A DNA stretch of 64,000 bases from Sphingomonas prati (GTDB lineage: Bacteria > Pseudomonadota > Alphaproteobacteria > Sphingomonadales > Sphingomonadaceae): NCBI RefSeq assembly GCF_014643515.1, contig NZ_BMJP01000001.1:434001-498000 (forward strand), given 5' to 3'. A model generated the notes under the pieces. That model did no database searches and was not told where the DNA came from. It worked only from the letters and a program-made list of their open reading frames with translations. Below, piece by piece: positions 36,450 through 45,531 of this stretch (positions are counted from its first letter, which is position 1; each line of letters begins with the position of its first letter). The position numbers and the translations under genes are program-made.

Positions 36450-38504
36450 ATGGCATTCAAAAGTGCGGCACCAGCCGAAATCGTGCCCACGAGCCCCGAG
36501 GAGATTTTGTTAACGCTTCCCCGCCGCACGATCCCCGGTGTGCTCCTGCATCAAGGCGAGATCATGAGGAGCTATGCAAGCCAAGCTGTCTCCGAGCCTG
36601 ACGTCGCGCTGCAGCTCCCTACGGGCAGCGGAAAGACACTGGTCGGACTGATGATCGCCGAATGGCGGCGCCGCAAGTTCAGGGAACGGGTCGTATACCT
36701 TTGCCCGACGAGACAGTTGGTAAATCAAGCCGTGGGCCAAGCGCGGGACCAGTATGGACTGACGGTCAACGGATTCACGGGAGGTAAGCGGGAATATGAT
36801 CCGCAGGCCAAGGCGGAATATCAAAACGCCGACCGTGTCGCAGTTACGACATACAACTCGCTCTTCAACACCAACCCGTTCTTCTCGAACCCCGACATCG
36901 TCATTATTGATGACGCCCACGCGGCCGAAAATTACATCGGCGAGATGTGGACGGTTCGCGTTCAAAGGACCAGACTCCAGCATCGAGTACTCTTCGAGGC
37001 GCTCACAGGTGTCCTCAGGCCGCATTTGGACGGCCACGACTTTTCGCGCCTCACTGGCCGGTGGGACAGCAATCCCGAAGACCGACGATGGGTCGACAAG
37101 CTACCGACGCCGGTCTTTGCGGAAATCGCCGACGAATTTTCCGCGGTGATCGATGCCCACGCGGACGATCTGGACATACGATGGCCGTGGTCAATGATCC
37201 GCAGCCACCTCGCGGCCTGCCACCTTTACATCTCGGCCACCGAACTGCTCGTCCGGCCGCTGCTGTCGCCGACGTGGCAACACGCACCCTATCAGAATGC
37301 CAGACAGCGGATCTTCATGTCCGCGACACTTGGCTCTGGTGGCGATCTCGAGCGGTTGACCGGTCGGCGCAGCATCAAGCGGCTGCAGGTGCCTGAGGGC
37401 TGGGACCGTCAAGGCATCGGGCGCCGCTTCTTCATCTTCCCCGACAGCTCTCTTGAAGCAGACGACGCTGTGACACTGCGCCACCAGTTGATGCAACGCG
37501 CGGGCAGGAGCCTCGTACTGGTGCCGAGTGAACAGCAGGCTGACGAGATCCGCGAGGATGTGAAAACCAATCTCGGTTTTGACACCTTTGGGGCCGATGC
37601 CATCGAGGAGTCGAAAGAGCCCTTTGTCGCGATGGCGCAGGCCGTGGCGGTCATCGCGAACCGCTATGATGGCATCGACTTCCCGGGCAACGACTGCCGG
37701 CTTTTATTCATAGAGGGTCTTCCGCGGGCGGCTAACCTTCAGGAACGCTTCATCATGCTTCGGATGGGTGCGTCGCAACTCTTCAACGAACGCGTGCAGA
37801 CCCGAGTGCTGCAGGCCATAGGTCGCTGCACGCGATCTCTACAGGACTACTCCGCTGTGGTGGTGTCGGGTGAGGAGCTTCCCGACTATCTCGCGGATCG
37901 ACGACGAAGGGTTCACCTCCATCCCGAACTTCAGGCCGAGCTCGAGTTCGGCAGCGAGCAGTCGGCCGGCACAACCATGGCTGACATCATCGAGAACTTC
38001 GAGATCTTCCTAGCGAACGACGCGCGCTGGGATGCGGCCAACAACGACATTCTGCGCAAGCGTGCAGTTGCTGTCCAGCTGCCGTTCCCGGCTCTCGGAG
38101 AACTGCAGACTATCGTCGGCTCCGAGATCGATTATCAGGCGAGGCTTTGGCAGGGGGACTACGAGGGCGCCGTCGAGGCAGCAGAATCCGCGTTGGGCAA
38201 TCTCACGGATTCGGATCTGCGGGGGTACCGGGCGCTCTGGCACTACCTCGCTGGATCCGCAGCTTGGTATGGGGAGCGTGCCGGTATCGCTTCGCTAGGC
38301 ATGAAGGCGCGCAGCCACTTCAGTCTGGCGAAGCGGGCTGCCGTGGATCTGCCGTGGCTCGTAAAATTGGCGCGCTATCAGACGCCTGGCGAGCCATCAT
38401 CCGGCCGGAGTCCGCGATTGCTTGAACAGATCGAGCGCGTCGAAGGCGTGCTCGAGCGCTTAGGAAATGTGACCGATCGAGAATTCAACAAACGCGAGCG
38501 TTAG
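36450..38504 (+). CDS. DEAD/DEAH-box helicase, 5' part ended by an in-frame amber codon
   Basis: A superfamily 2 helicase of 684 residues before TAG. Walker A is LPTGSGKT at residues 56-63, the DEAH-like box is DDAH at 154-157, motif III is FMSATL, and the RAD3-like motif VI region is RVLQAIGRCTRS. Codon 685 is TAG (38502-38504), but the same frame continues with protein-like sequence for another 177 codons to 39038, so the gene was probably 862 residues long. All helicase motifs lie before the stop, so the short form may retain ATPase activity. It is divergent from the ABC-3C operon and probably a separate defence gene. Confidence 0.85.
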   Translation: MAFKSAAPAEIVPTSPEEILLTLPRRTIPGVLLHQGEIMRSYASQAVSEPDVALQLPTGSGKTLVGLMIAEWRRRKFRERVVYLCPTRQLVNQAVGQARDQYGLTVNGFTGGKREYDPQAKAEYQNADRVAVTTYNSLFNTNPFFSNPDIVIIDDAHAAENYIGEMWTVRVQRTRLQHRVLFEALTGVLRPHLDGHDFSRLTGRWDSNPEDRRWVDKLPTPVFAEIADEFSAVIDAHADDLDIRWPWSMIRSHLAACHLYISATELLVRPLLSPTWQHAPYQNARQRIFMSATLGSGGDLERLTGRRSIKRLQVPEGWDRQGIGRRFFIFPDSSLEADDAVTLRHQLMQRAGRSLVLVPSEQQADEIREDVKTNLGFDTFGADAIEESKEPFVAMAQAVAVIANRYDGIDFPGNDCRLLFIEGLPRAANLQERFIMLRMGASQLFNERVQTRVLQAIGRCTRSLQDYSAVVVSGEELPDYLADRRRRVHLHPELQAELEFGSEQSAGTTMADIIENFEIFLANDARWDAANNDILRKRAVAVQLPFPALGELQTIVGSEIDYQARLWQGDYEGAVEAAESALGNLTDSDLRGYRALWHYLAGSAAWYGERAGIASLGMKARSHFSLAKRAAVDLPWLVKLARYQTPGEPSSGRSPRLLEQIERVEGVLERLGNVTDREFNKRER

Positions 38505-39038
38505 ATCCTGGAGGGTCTCGCCTCACCGGACGCCTTCGAGCAGGCCCAAGTGCGTCTAGGGGAGATGCTCGGCTTCCTTTCGGGTAAACGCGAGGTCGAT
38601 GCGTCGCCAGATCCCTGGTGGGCAGTCGGTGATCTGTGCTTCGTCTTCGAGGATCATGCGGGCGCGACCAACGACGTACTCGACGCAACAAAGGCGAGGC
38701 AGGCCTTCTCGCATCCAAATTGGATCCGCGAACACGTCGTACTGCCTGACTCTGCCACGATCATGCCTGTGCTTGTCTCGCCTGTGACAAAAGCGAAATC
38801 TGGCGCCGTGCCGCACCTCCACACCGTGGCCCTCTGGGAAATCGCATCGTTCCGGACTTGGGCCGTTAAGGCATTAAGCGCGCTGCGCGATCTTAGGCGA
38901 ACGTTCGGACAGGCCGGCGATCTGGTCTGGAGGGCGAACGCTGCCGAACGCTTCGAACAGGAAGGCATGGGCGCTGACGCCATTCATGATTGGCTGAAGA
39001 ACCGCATGGCGAGCGGAATCCTGCAGGCGGTTCCTTGA
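38505..39038 (+). pseudogene. C-terminal continuation of the helicase after the amber codon
   Basis: Directly after TAG the same frame reads ILEGLASPDAFEQAQVRLGE, then MLGFLSGKREVDASPDPWWA, and ends ASGILQAVP. There is no stop in 177 codons, and the sequence has the composition of a folded domain. A single base change from CAG would restore the full gene. An ATG at 38550 with AGGGGAG upstream could allow the part to be made alone, as 162 residues. I read this as a nonsense mutation unless the stop is a sequencing error or is read through. Confidence 0.75.
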
Positions 39039-39637
39039 TCGGCGAGAGCGATCAGGGAGCGGATCCGGGACACCGTGCAGTCCGATTTCCACCAGAAATT
39101 AGCTGATTAGGCCCCCTGCCCACAACCTGAACGAACGGATGCTTACCTGCGATTGCCGCCCGAAGCGGTCAGGCTGTAATCCACCAGTTGGAGCCCCCCT
39201 TCCCGCAGATGATCGAAAATGGGTTATCGCAGTGCATGGCACGCAACAGTTCGCCGTTCGTCGGGCTTCCTCGGCTCGATGATCGCAGCATCGGGTTAAA
39301 GGCGCAGGACTGTGAGCGCGCCTCGCAACATATTAGTCGGGTTGCGCCTGGTTCGAAGCGTCGCAAAGCCATAGCGCAGACGCGACACCGGCGAATGCCC
39401 GGAGCGAAGCGCTGTCCTGTGACCTCTGCGCCGCTCAACGCTCCACGACGTCGAGCAGTGATGGAGGGTGTAGGGGTGGCGAACCGTGGGTCAGCCACCG
39501 GTTTATCCGGCACGCAACTGTAGCTGTTGCATAGCATTTGCCGTTTTGCACCCCTCGTTCGGTTGAGAATAAAATAGACGACCTTATTAGGATTGGCGCC
39601 GTTCTATCGTGTTCCGGCAAACGAAGGTTTGCCTCTT
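39039..39637. other. 599-bp gap between helicase and the restriction operon
   Basis: No supported gene. At 39127-39148 it has CTGAACGAACGG followed by ATGCTTACCT, a motif repeated in the gap after hsdM (47571 and 47664). Overlapping frames on both strands (39169-39537) look like chance. Confidence 0.45.
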
Positions 39638-40000
39638 TTAGCTCGTCGGTGCCCTTTTAAGCTCGGAAGGATAGGCGGTCACGAGGCGATGCGTCTCGCA
39701 GCCGTGTTCACGGATCCAAATTACTTGAATGCATGGGTTTCGACCATCTGGTGTCGGAATGCGGCACCGAACGATGTGCTTCGTACCGTAGTTGTTGTGG
39801 ACAGTTTCTTCGATGTAATTTAATTCAGCATGTGCGTGGATGGCATTCGCCAAGAGTTGTGGTTGCCTAGCATGGAATCCATGAGCCATCAAAAACTTTG
39901 CTTTCCCACCGCCCTCTGGATGATTGGGGTCAAGCAGATAGCCGGTGATCTTCTGTGGCGGGATGTCACGCTCACCGAGGAGCTTAGTGGACGACGTCAA
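39638..40000 (-). CDS. DUF6883-like protein at the end of the restriction operon
   Basis: A 120-residue protein from a TTG start that overlaps the end of hsdR by 17 bp. KITGYLLDPNHPEGGGKAKF, then a central QPQLLANAIHAHAELNYIEE and the C-terminal RLVTAYP, fit the DUF6883 pattern, known mostly as small proteins or toxin-domain C-termini of unknown activity. GGAG is found 14 bases upstream. It is last in an overlapping five-gene operon, so it is probably made with the restriction enzyme. Whether it is a toxin, nuclease or accessory factor is open. Confidence 0.7.
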   Translation of the reverse strand: MTSSTKLLGERDIPPQKITGYLLDPNHPEGGGKAKFLMAHGFHARQPQLLANAIHAHAELNYIEETVHNNYGTKHIVRCRIPTPDGRNPCIQVIWIREHGCETHRLVTAYPSELKRAPTS

Positions 40001-43000
40001 GGTCTGAGCGCTCCAAGGTTACAACAGCGTGGAAGGGACTGGAGAACTCCACCTCATAGGCGAGCGACTTTTTATAAACGTAGACTACCGTGCCGGTGCT
40101 TCCTGCAGGGATGTCTTGCTCACCAGCACGTTTAGGTACCCTCAATCTGACTCGGCTTAAGTCACTGATTCCCCCCGTCTCAGGAGCGCGATCTCGAAGC
40201 AGTTCGTACAGTTGGCCAGGGCCCAGCAGGACATCCTTAAGGCCTGCTCGGACCGCGGACGAACCCAGCGCCTGCTGGCTCATTTTCTGGTGGGCGTCGA
40301 GCGCCTCAATAACCGCGTTGAGCAGCTCATTATCCAGGGTCGGCGACGCGGCGAACTGCGATTTGCTATTATTCAAGGCCTGTGTGACGAGCTCGTCGGA
40401 CTCCAGCAGCTTGCCCTTGATGACGTCATTCACATAGACGAGCTGATCACCGTCGGTAAGTTCGCCTTCGAATAGGTGGTTCACGCGCTGAATGATCTCG
40501 CGGAGGAGAGCCTTCTGCTTCTCCTGTATCGACCCCGACCCTGCGTCGCCTACTGGCGCGAGTTTCGGGGTCTCTCCGCCCATCTGCATTGGCTGCTTGT
40601 GAAGCTTGCTCAGCAAGTGGTGCGTGAGTTGCAGCTGCGACACATCCACCGCCACGCGCTCCCGCCCGAAATCGAGGAGCCGTACGAGGTATTTGAAGAA
40701 CAGGAAGCGCTTCTCGATATCCGTGTTGCCGTAGTCGAACATCTGGCTGAGGAAGGTGTAAATGCGGATAAAGGTCTGCGCGTCTGTCTTAAAGAGCGCC
40801 AGCGTGCCCATCTCGTCGCTTGCCGTCTGCGCAGCCTTGTCGTCCCCAAGCGCCTCAGCGGCCCCCTTGGCCGCCTTGGCTGCAGCGAAGCGCTTCAGCA
40901 GGCGATCTGCGACCGGCCCCAGCGCCCCAGCAAGGTCCCCCTGAGTGGACTTCGGGTCCATCGCGACGTTCGCCACGCGATCCACCTCGAAGCTGTCGTA
41001 CCAGCCGCCGGCATCGAGCTTAGCACGCATGTCGTAAACGAGGTTGGGATCGGTGACGCCTTCGAGTTCGGCCGTCTCATAGTAGGTGCGGAACGCGGAC
41101 AGCACCTCTTGAGAGCTGTTCACGAAATCGAGGATGTAGGTCGTGTCCTTGCCCGGATGGGCGCGGTTAAGGCGCGACAGCGTCTGCACCGCCTGGACGC
41201 CAGCCAGGCGCCGGTCGACATACATGCCGCACAGCAGCGGCTGGTCAAACCCGGTCTGGAACTTGTTGGCCACGAGCAGCAGGTGATACTCGTTGACCTT
41301 GAAGGCGTCGCGGATGTCGCGGCCCTTCAGGTTCGGGTTGAGCTCCTTACTCGTCTCGCTCAGCGGCTCAGGCGAAGAGTCGGGGTCGTTCACCTCGCCC
41401 GAGAAGGCAACGAGCGTGCCCAGTGGATAGCCCTTGCCCTTGATGTACCGGTCGATGGCTAGCTTCCACCGAACCGCTTCCTTGCGGCTCGCCAGCACCA
41501 CCATGGCCTTGGCCTTGCCGTCGAGCAGTGGCTGCACATTCTCGCGGAAGTGCTCCACGACGATCTGGACCTTCTGCGCGATGTTGTAGGGGTGCAGGCT
41601 TACCCATTGCATGATCCCCTTCGTCGCCGCCGAACGCTCGACCTCGGCGTCCTCCAGTTCCTTGCCGTCATGCGCCAGCCGGAACGCGAGCTTGTACGGC
41701 GTGTAGTTCTTGAGCACATTGAGGATGAAGCCCTCCTCGATGGCCTGCCGCATCGAATAGACGTGGAACGGCTCCGGCAGGCCGCCCGGCCGGTTGGGGC
41801 GCCCGAATAGCTGCAACGTCTTCGCCTTCGGGGTTGCCGTGAAGGCGACGTAGGTCACGCCGGTGTCGCTCGCCCGCGCCGCCATCTGTGCCGCCAGCAG
41901 GTCTTCGGTGTCGATCTCACCGCCGTCCTGGAGCTCCGCAATCTCCTCGGGCGAGAGCACTTCCTTGAGCTTCGCCGCTGCCTCGCCCGTCTGCGAGCTG
42001 TGCGCCTCGTCGGCGATCACCGCGAAGCGCTTTCCCTCGGTTGCCGCAAGGTCGCGGACGGCTTGCAACGCATAGGGGAAGGTCTGGATAGTGCAGACGA
42101 TGATCTTCTTGCCGGCCTTGAGCGCGTCGGCCAGTTGCGCGCTCTTGCTGCCGCTGTCGCTCTTGATCGTCTCGACAACGCCCGTGGTGCGCTGGAAATC
42201 GAACAGCGCCTCCTGGAGCTGTCCGTCGATCACCCTCCGGTCGGAAACGACGATAACCGTCGAAAACAGCTTCTCGTCGTTCGCGTCATGGAGCTCGGAT
42301 AGGAAGTGCGCGGTCCAAGCGATGGAGTTGGTCTTGCCCGATCCCGCCGAGTGCTGGACGAGGTACTTGGCGCCCACCCCTTCTTCGAGGACTGCAGTCT
42401 GCAACTTTCGCGTCACGTCGAGCTGGTGATAGCGCGGGAAGATAATCGCCCGAATGGCCTTCTTGTCGTCGCGCTGCGTGACGAGATAGCGCCCGAGCAG
42501 TTCAAGCCAGCTGTCACGCTGCCACACCTGTTCCCACAGGTACGACGTGGCATGGCCGAAGGGCAGCGTGGGGTTGCCCCTGCCGCCATGGTCGCCTTGG
42601 TTGAACGGCAGGAAGTGCGTGGCCGGCCCCGCGAGCTTGGTCGTCATCATCACTTCGCTGTTCGAAACGGCGAAATGCACCAGCGCCCCCGATGGGAAGC
42701 TCAACAACGGCTCGCGTTCGTGCCCCTTTTGCTGCGGCAGCCGGTCGAACTTGTACTGGTCGACCGCGTCCTCCACCGATTGGGTGAAGTCGGTCTTCAG
42801 TTCCACGGTGGCGACGGGGAGGCCGTTGAGGAACAGCACCAGATCGATGCAGTTCTCGTTGGCGAGGCTGTAGCGGACCTGCCGCACCACCCGCAGCCGA
42901 TTGGCGCTGTAGCGGGCGACGATGTCCGGGTTCATGCCCATCGCCGGCTTGAACTGGGCGAGCAGGATCGTGCCGCGCACGCCGATGGTGTCGACGCCGT

Positions 43001-43268
43001 TGCGCAGCACGTCGAGCGTCCCCCGGTCGTCCAGCGACTTGCGCACGCGGTCGAGCAGCAGCGCCTCCGCCGAGGCGCCGTGCAGCTTGGTCAGGCTCTC
43101 CCAAGCCTTTGGCTGGGTCTCCTGTATCCAGGCGAGCAGATCGGCCGAAAACATCGCGCGCTTGCGGTCATAGGCCTGCGCATCGCCCGCCTCATATAGC
43201 CAGCCTTTGGAATCGAGGATGGTGCAGACCTCGCTTTCGAAGCTGATCTCCTCGTGCAGGCGGCTCAT
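39984..43268 (-). CDS. hsdR: Type I restriction enzyme, R subunit
   Basis: The motor and nuclease subunit, 1094 residues. The N-terminal nuclease has LVLFLNGLPVATVELKTDF (PD-ExK type). The helicase region has QHSAGSGKTNSIAWTAHF, IADEAHSSQTGEAA, TYVAFTATPKAKTLQLFG, and ANKFQTGFDQPLLCGMYVD with LAGVQAVQTLSRLNRAHPG. The start at 43268 (MSRLHEEISFESEV) overlaps the stop of the GIY-YIG gene by 4 bp; the longer frame to 43433 is coding sequence of that gene. It is intact, so the system is probably active. Confidence 0.95.
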   Translation of the reverse strand: MSRLHEEISFESEVCTILDSKGWLYEAGDAQAYDRKRAMFSADLLAWIQETQPKAWESLTKLHGASAEALLLDRVRKSLDDRGTLDVLRNGVDTIGVRGTILLAQFKPAMGMNPDIVARYSANRLRVVRQVRYSLANENCIDLVLFLNGLPVATVELKTDFTQSVEDAVDQYKFDRLPQQKGHEREPLLSFPSGALVHFAVSNSEVMMTTKLAGPATHFLPFNQGDHGGRGNPTLPFGHATSYLWEQVWQRDSWLELLGRYLVTQRDDKKAIRAIIFPRYHQLDVTRKLQTAVLEEGVGAKYLVQHSAGSGKTNSIAWTAHFLSELHDANDEKLFSTVIVVSDRRVIDGQLQEALFDFQRTTGVVETIKSDSGSKSAQLADALKAGKKIIVCTIQTFPYALQAVRDLAATEGKRFAVIADEAHSSQTGEAAAKLKEVLSPEEIAELQDGGEIDTEDLLAAQMAARASDTGVTYVAFTATPKAKTLQLFGRPNRPGGLPEPFHVYSMRQAIEEGFILNVLKNYTPYKLAFRLAHDGKELEDAEVERSAATKGIMQWVSLHPYNIAQKVQIVVEHFRENVQPLLDGKAKAMVVLASRKEAVRWKLAIDRYIKGKGYPLGTLVAFSGEVNDPDSSPEPLSETSKELNPNLKGRDIRDAFKVNEYHLLLVANKFQTGFDQPLLCGMYVDRRLAGVQAVQTLSRLNRAHPGKDTTYILDFVNSSQEVLSAFRTYYETAELEGVTDPNLVYDMRAKLDAGGWYDSFEVDRVANVAMDPKSTQGDLAGALGPVADRLLKRFAAAKAAKGAAEALGDDKAAQTASDEMGTLALFKTDAQTFIRIYTFLSQMFDYGNTDIEKRFLFFKYLVRLLDFGRERVAVDVSQLQLTHHLLSKLHKQPMQMGGETPKLAPVGDAGSGSIQEKQKALLREIIQRVNHLFEGELTDGDQLVYVNDVIKGKLLESDELVTQALNNSKSQFAASPTLDNELLNAVIEALDAHQKMSQQALGSSAVRAGLKDVLLGPGQLYELLRDRAPETGGISDLSRVRLRVPKRAGEQDIPAGSTGTVVYVYKKSLAYEVEFSSPFHAVVTLERSDLDVVH

Positions 43269-44200
43269 TCGTGGGTACCCTTCGATGTTTGGAGCCGGCT
43301 CTGCTCCCAATCGCGATAGGTGAATCCGCCTGGATCTGTCTTCCACTCCACTTGCCCATTGGCCGGGCGTCCGTTCACCGCCGCTGCCGCAGCACTGGGG
43401 CTTCGGAAAGCGTAGTCCTCTGTGAAGCGACAATGAGCGCCCTCTGGTGCGAGCACGCCGCTGCGGATCAACTCGGCATGGAGATTGGCATAATTGTGAG
43501 ACGCTGGCCCAGCCCAGTTGCCGCGCGCGATTGAGCCCGCCTCGACGATGAACTCACCATCACGGAGGACTGCCGAAGCGCGCAGGCCGTGCTTGCGGGT
43601 TTCCAAGACGAAGCGGGGGCTGGGAGAGAATGCATCGGCAATCGTGCTCGTTGGAAGCAAAACCTCGGGCGTCGAGGGTTTCGTTGTGGGGCGGGTGCGT
43701 CGAATGAACATGTCGACTCGGACAGCCGGCAGGACAATGAAAAGGTTCTCCAGGAACGCTTCCATCTTTGCCACGTCCGCTTCGCTCAGCGCGGCCAGGG
43801 TGGGGTTCGTGCCGTTATCCAGCGGTACGCGACCGATGGAGCGGGCTTCGGCGATCAGCCGCGCTTCCAAATAGCGGACATGGGCCTTGTTAAGCTTGTT
43901 GGCGGCTGCGGTGATCAGGACCGCGCTCGTCCACCACTCCTTGCGAACGTCGTGGCTGCGGATGCGGGCGGAAATGTCCTCGCCCTCGCCGACATAGGCG
44001 CGCGGTTCGCCATCCTGCTCACCGATCAGCAGGTAGACGCCCGCATAGCTCGCTTCCAGTCGCGCCAGCGCTTCGGCGATTTGGGTACGCGGCGCCATCA
44101 GGACGTGGCCGGTCCAGTTGAACAGCTCAGCCGTCAGCATCCCGTCCGGCCGACCATCGATGTAGTAGAGTTCAAGAGAACGCCCGACGGTACGGGTCAT
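43265..44200 (-). CDS. GIY-YIG nuclease with DUF4357, inside the hsd operon
   Basis: A 311-residue protein. The GIY-YIG core is visible as GVYLLIGEQDGEPRAYVGEG, EDISARIRSHD, KAHVRYLEARLIAEA and the Asn-containing PLDNGTNPT. A C-terminal DUF4357 segment reads FVLETRKHGLRASAVLRDGE, then FIVEAGSIARG. It overlaps hsdS upstream and hsdR downstream by 4 bp each (ATGA). The gene order is hsdM, hsdS, this gene, hsdR. Such proteins are known in and near type I systems and other defence loci, with unclear role; a second nuclease against modified or damaged DNA is possible. Confidence 0.88.
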   Translation of the reverse strand: MTRTVGRSLELYYIDGRPDGMLTAELFNWTGHVLMAPRTQIAEALARLEASYAGVYLLIGEQDGEPRAYVGEGEDISARIRSHDVRKEWWTSAVLITAAANKLNKAHVRYLEARLIAEARSIGRVPLDNGTNPTLAALSEADVAKMEAFLENLFIVLPAVRVDMFIRRTRPTTKPSTPEVLLPTSTIADAFSPSPRFVLETRKHGLRASAVLRDGEFIVEAGSIARGNWAGPASHNYANLHAELIRSGVLAPEGAHCRFTEDYAFRSPSAAAAAVNGRPANGQVEWKTDPGGFTYRDWEQSRLQTSKGTHE

Positions 44201-45531
44201 GCTGCCTCTGCTTGTTGCACGTCAACATATCTCACGTCGATCTTGCCCGTAACTGCCGCCCTAATAAATGCTGAGCGTCGTTCATTCAGCAGAGCCGTTG
44301 CAGCGTCAGCAGCTGCATGCAGTTGACGGATAGCATCAAGCTGCGGGGCAGTGGCTGCAACGATTTGGCTCTGCTCGTCAATCGGAGGAAAAACACCAAT
44401 CACTCGTAACAAATTTTGAATAGACAAGCGAGGAAGACCTGCACCCTTCACGTAGCTGGCGACCTGCTGTTGAACTGCATCAGATTTGCACAGGAGGTCC
44501 AGGAATTCGGCATTCAAGATTTCAGGACTGGGTCGAATGATAATTAGCGATGATGCAACAACAAAATCTGGCGCATCGCGAACAACAGTCGTCCTTCCCA
44601 CCGTCCCATCCTTACTGAACAAAACGTCACCAAACTCCGGATTACAGCCAGTCTTCACCAAATAGTCGAAGCTTTGTGGCGTCGTCCGCAGGCATCCTTC
44701 GAAATCGATTCCTTGGTCCGATACATCTCGCGTCGAAACGAAACAGTGAATGCCTCCTTCCGTTTCTGGCGAGATATGTGCACCGTCTGTGACTTTCATG
44801 CTGTAGCGCTTGAGGGCAGTGACTACCCAATGTGCCGGCACTTCACCCAGCCATTCCACGCCGGAGTCTTTCATGGGTGCCGTCGGATCGAGCCCCTTAG
44901 TTACCGCATGCGAGATGGCGGCCTGTCGCTTCTTTTGAAGCAGCCCAATGAGCCGTCTCTGCTCATCCACTAGCGCATCGATCTTGCTCGTCTCCCGGTC
45001 GACGAAAGCGAGGATCGCGTTCCTTTCCTCCTGTGGCGGCAGCGCAACTCGGATGTCCTTGAACTGGTCCCAATACAGTCGGAGCCGAAAGTCGGTGACA
45101 CCGCGCGAGTGGCGCCGCATTTCCTCGACGGCACCGGGCGTCCGCAGCAACAGCTCAATGTATTTTGACGGGACCTCAGTGCGCGGCCGTGCGACCACAT
45201 ACGCAGGGCTGACCATGCCTTCGACCTGCACTGTACCGAAGCCGCCCTGCCATGCACGCATCATGTTGTAGGTGAGATCGTTGGGGGACACCCGCTTGTA
45301 CTTCGAGCGGTCCTCACTGCGGACGATCTTGCGTTCGTTGTCCTCGGGGGCGGCTTCCTCATCCGACACGCCCGAATGGATCGATACGCTGAGCACGGGA
45401 AGTTCGGGGGATCCAGCCTCCGAAACTTCGCGATAGAGATTGCCGAGCCTCTCGACCCTCCAATGACGTGGCACGGCTCCCAGCCACTCGACGCCGCTAT
45501 CCTGATAGCTTGGGTAAGGCGGAAAACTCAC
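44197..45531 (-). CDS. hsdS: Type I restriction-modification specificity subunit
   Basis: A 444-residue protein with two target-recognition domains, each introduced by the same type of sequence: [20 protein letters not shown] at the start and [20 protein letters not shown] in the middle. A helical spacer ([20 protein letters not shown]) follows the first domain. A second spacer lies near the C-terminus. It sets the two-part DNA target of the system; the target cannot be read from the sequence. The GTG start overlaps the hsdM stop (GTGA). Confidence 0.95.
   Translation of the reverse strand: MSFPPYPSYQDSGVEWLGAVPRHWRVERLGNLYREVSEAGSPELPVLSVSIHSGVSDEEAAPEDNERKIVRSEDRSKYKRVSPNDLTYNMMRAWQGGFGTVQVEGMVSPAYVVARPRTEVPSKYIELLLRTPGAVEEMRRHSRGVTDFRLRLYWDQFKDIRVALPPQEERNAILAFVDRETSKIDALVDEQRRLIGLLQKKRQAAISHAVTKGLDPTAPMKDSGVEWLGEVPAHWVVTALKRYSMKVTDGAHISPETEGGIHCFVSTRDVSDQGIDFEGCLRTTPQSFDYLVKTGCNPEFGDVLFSKDGTVGRTTVVRDAPDFVVASSLIIIRPSPEILNAEFLDLLCKSDAVQQQVASYVKGAGLPRLSIQNLLRVIGVFPPIDEQSQIVAATAPQLDAIRQLHAAADAATALLNERRSAFIRAAVTGKIDVRYVDVQQAEAA

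Noticed and set aside
39169-39537. Overlapping frames on both strands after the helicase
   Set aside because: Neither has a domain or a start signal; Cys/Arg-rich composition looks random.
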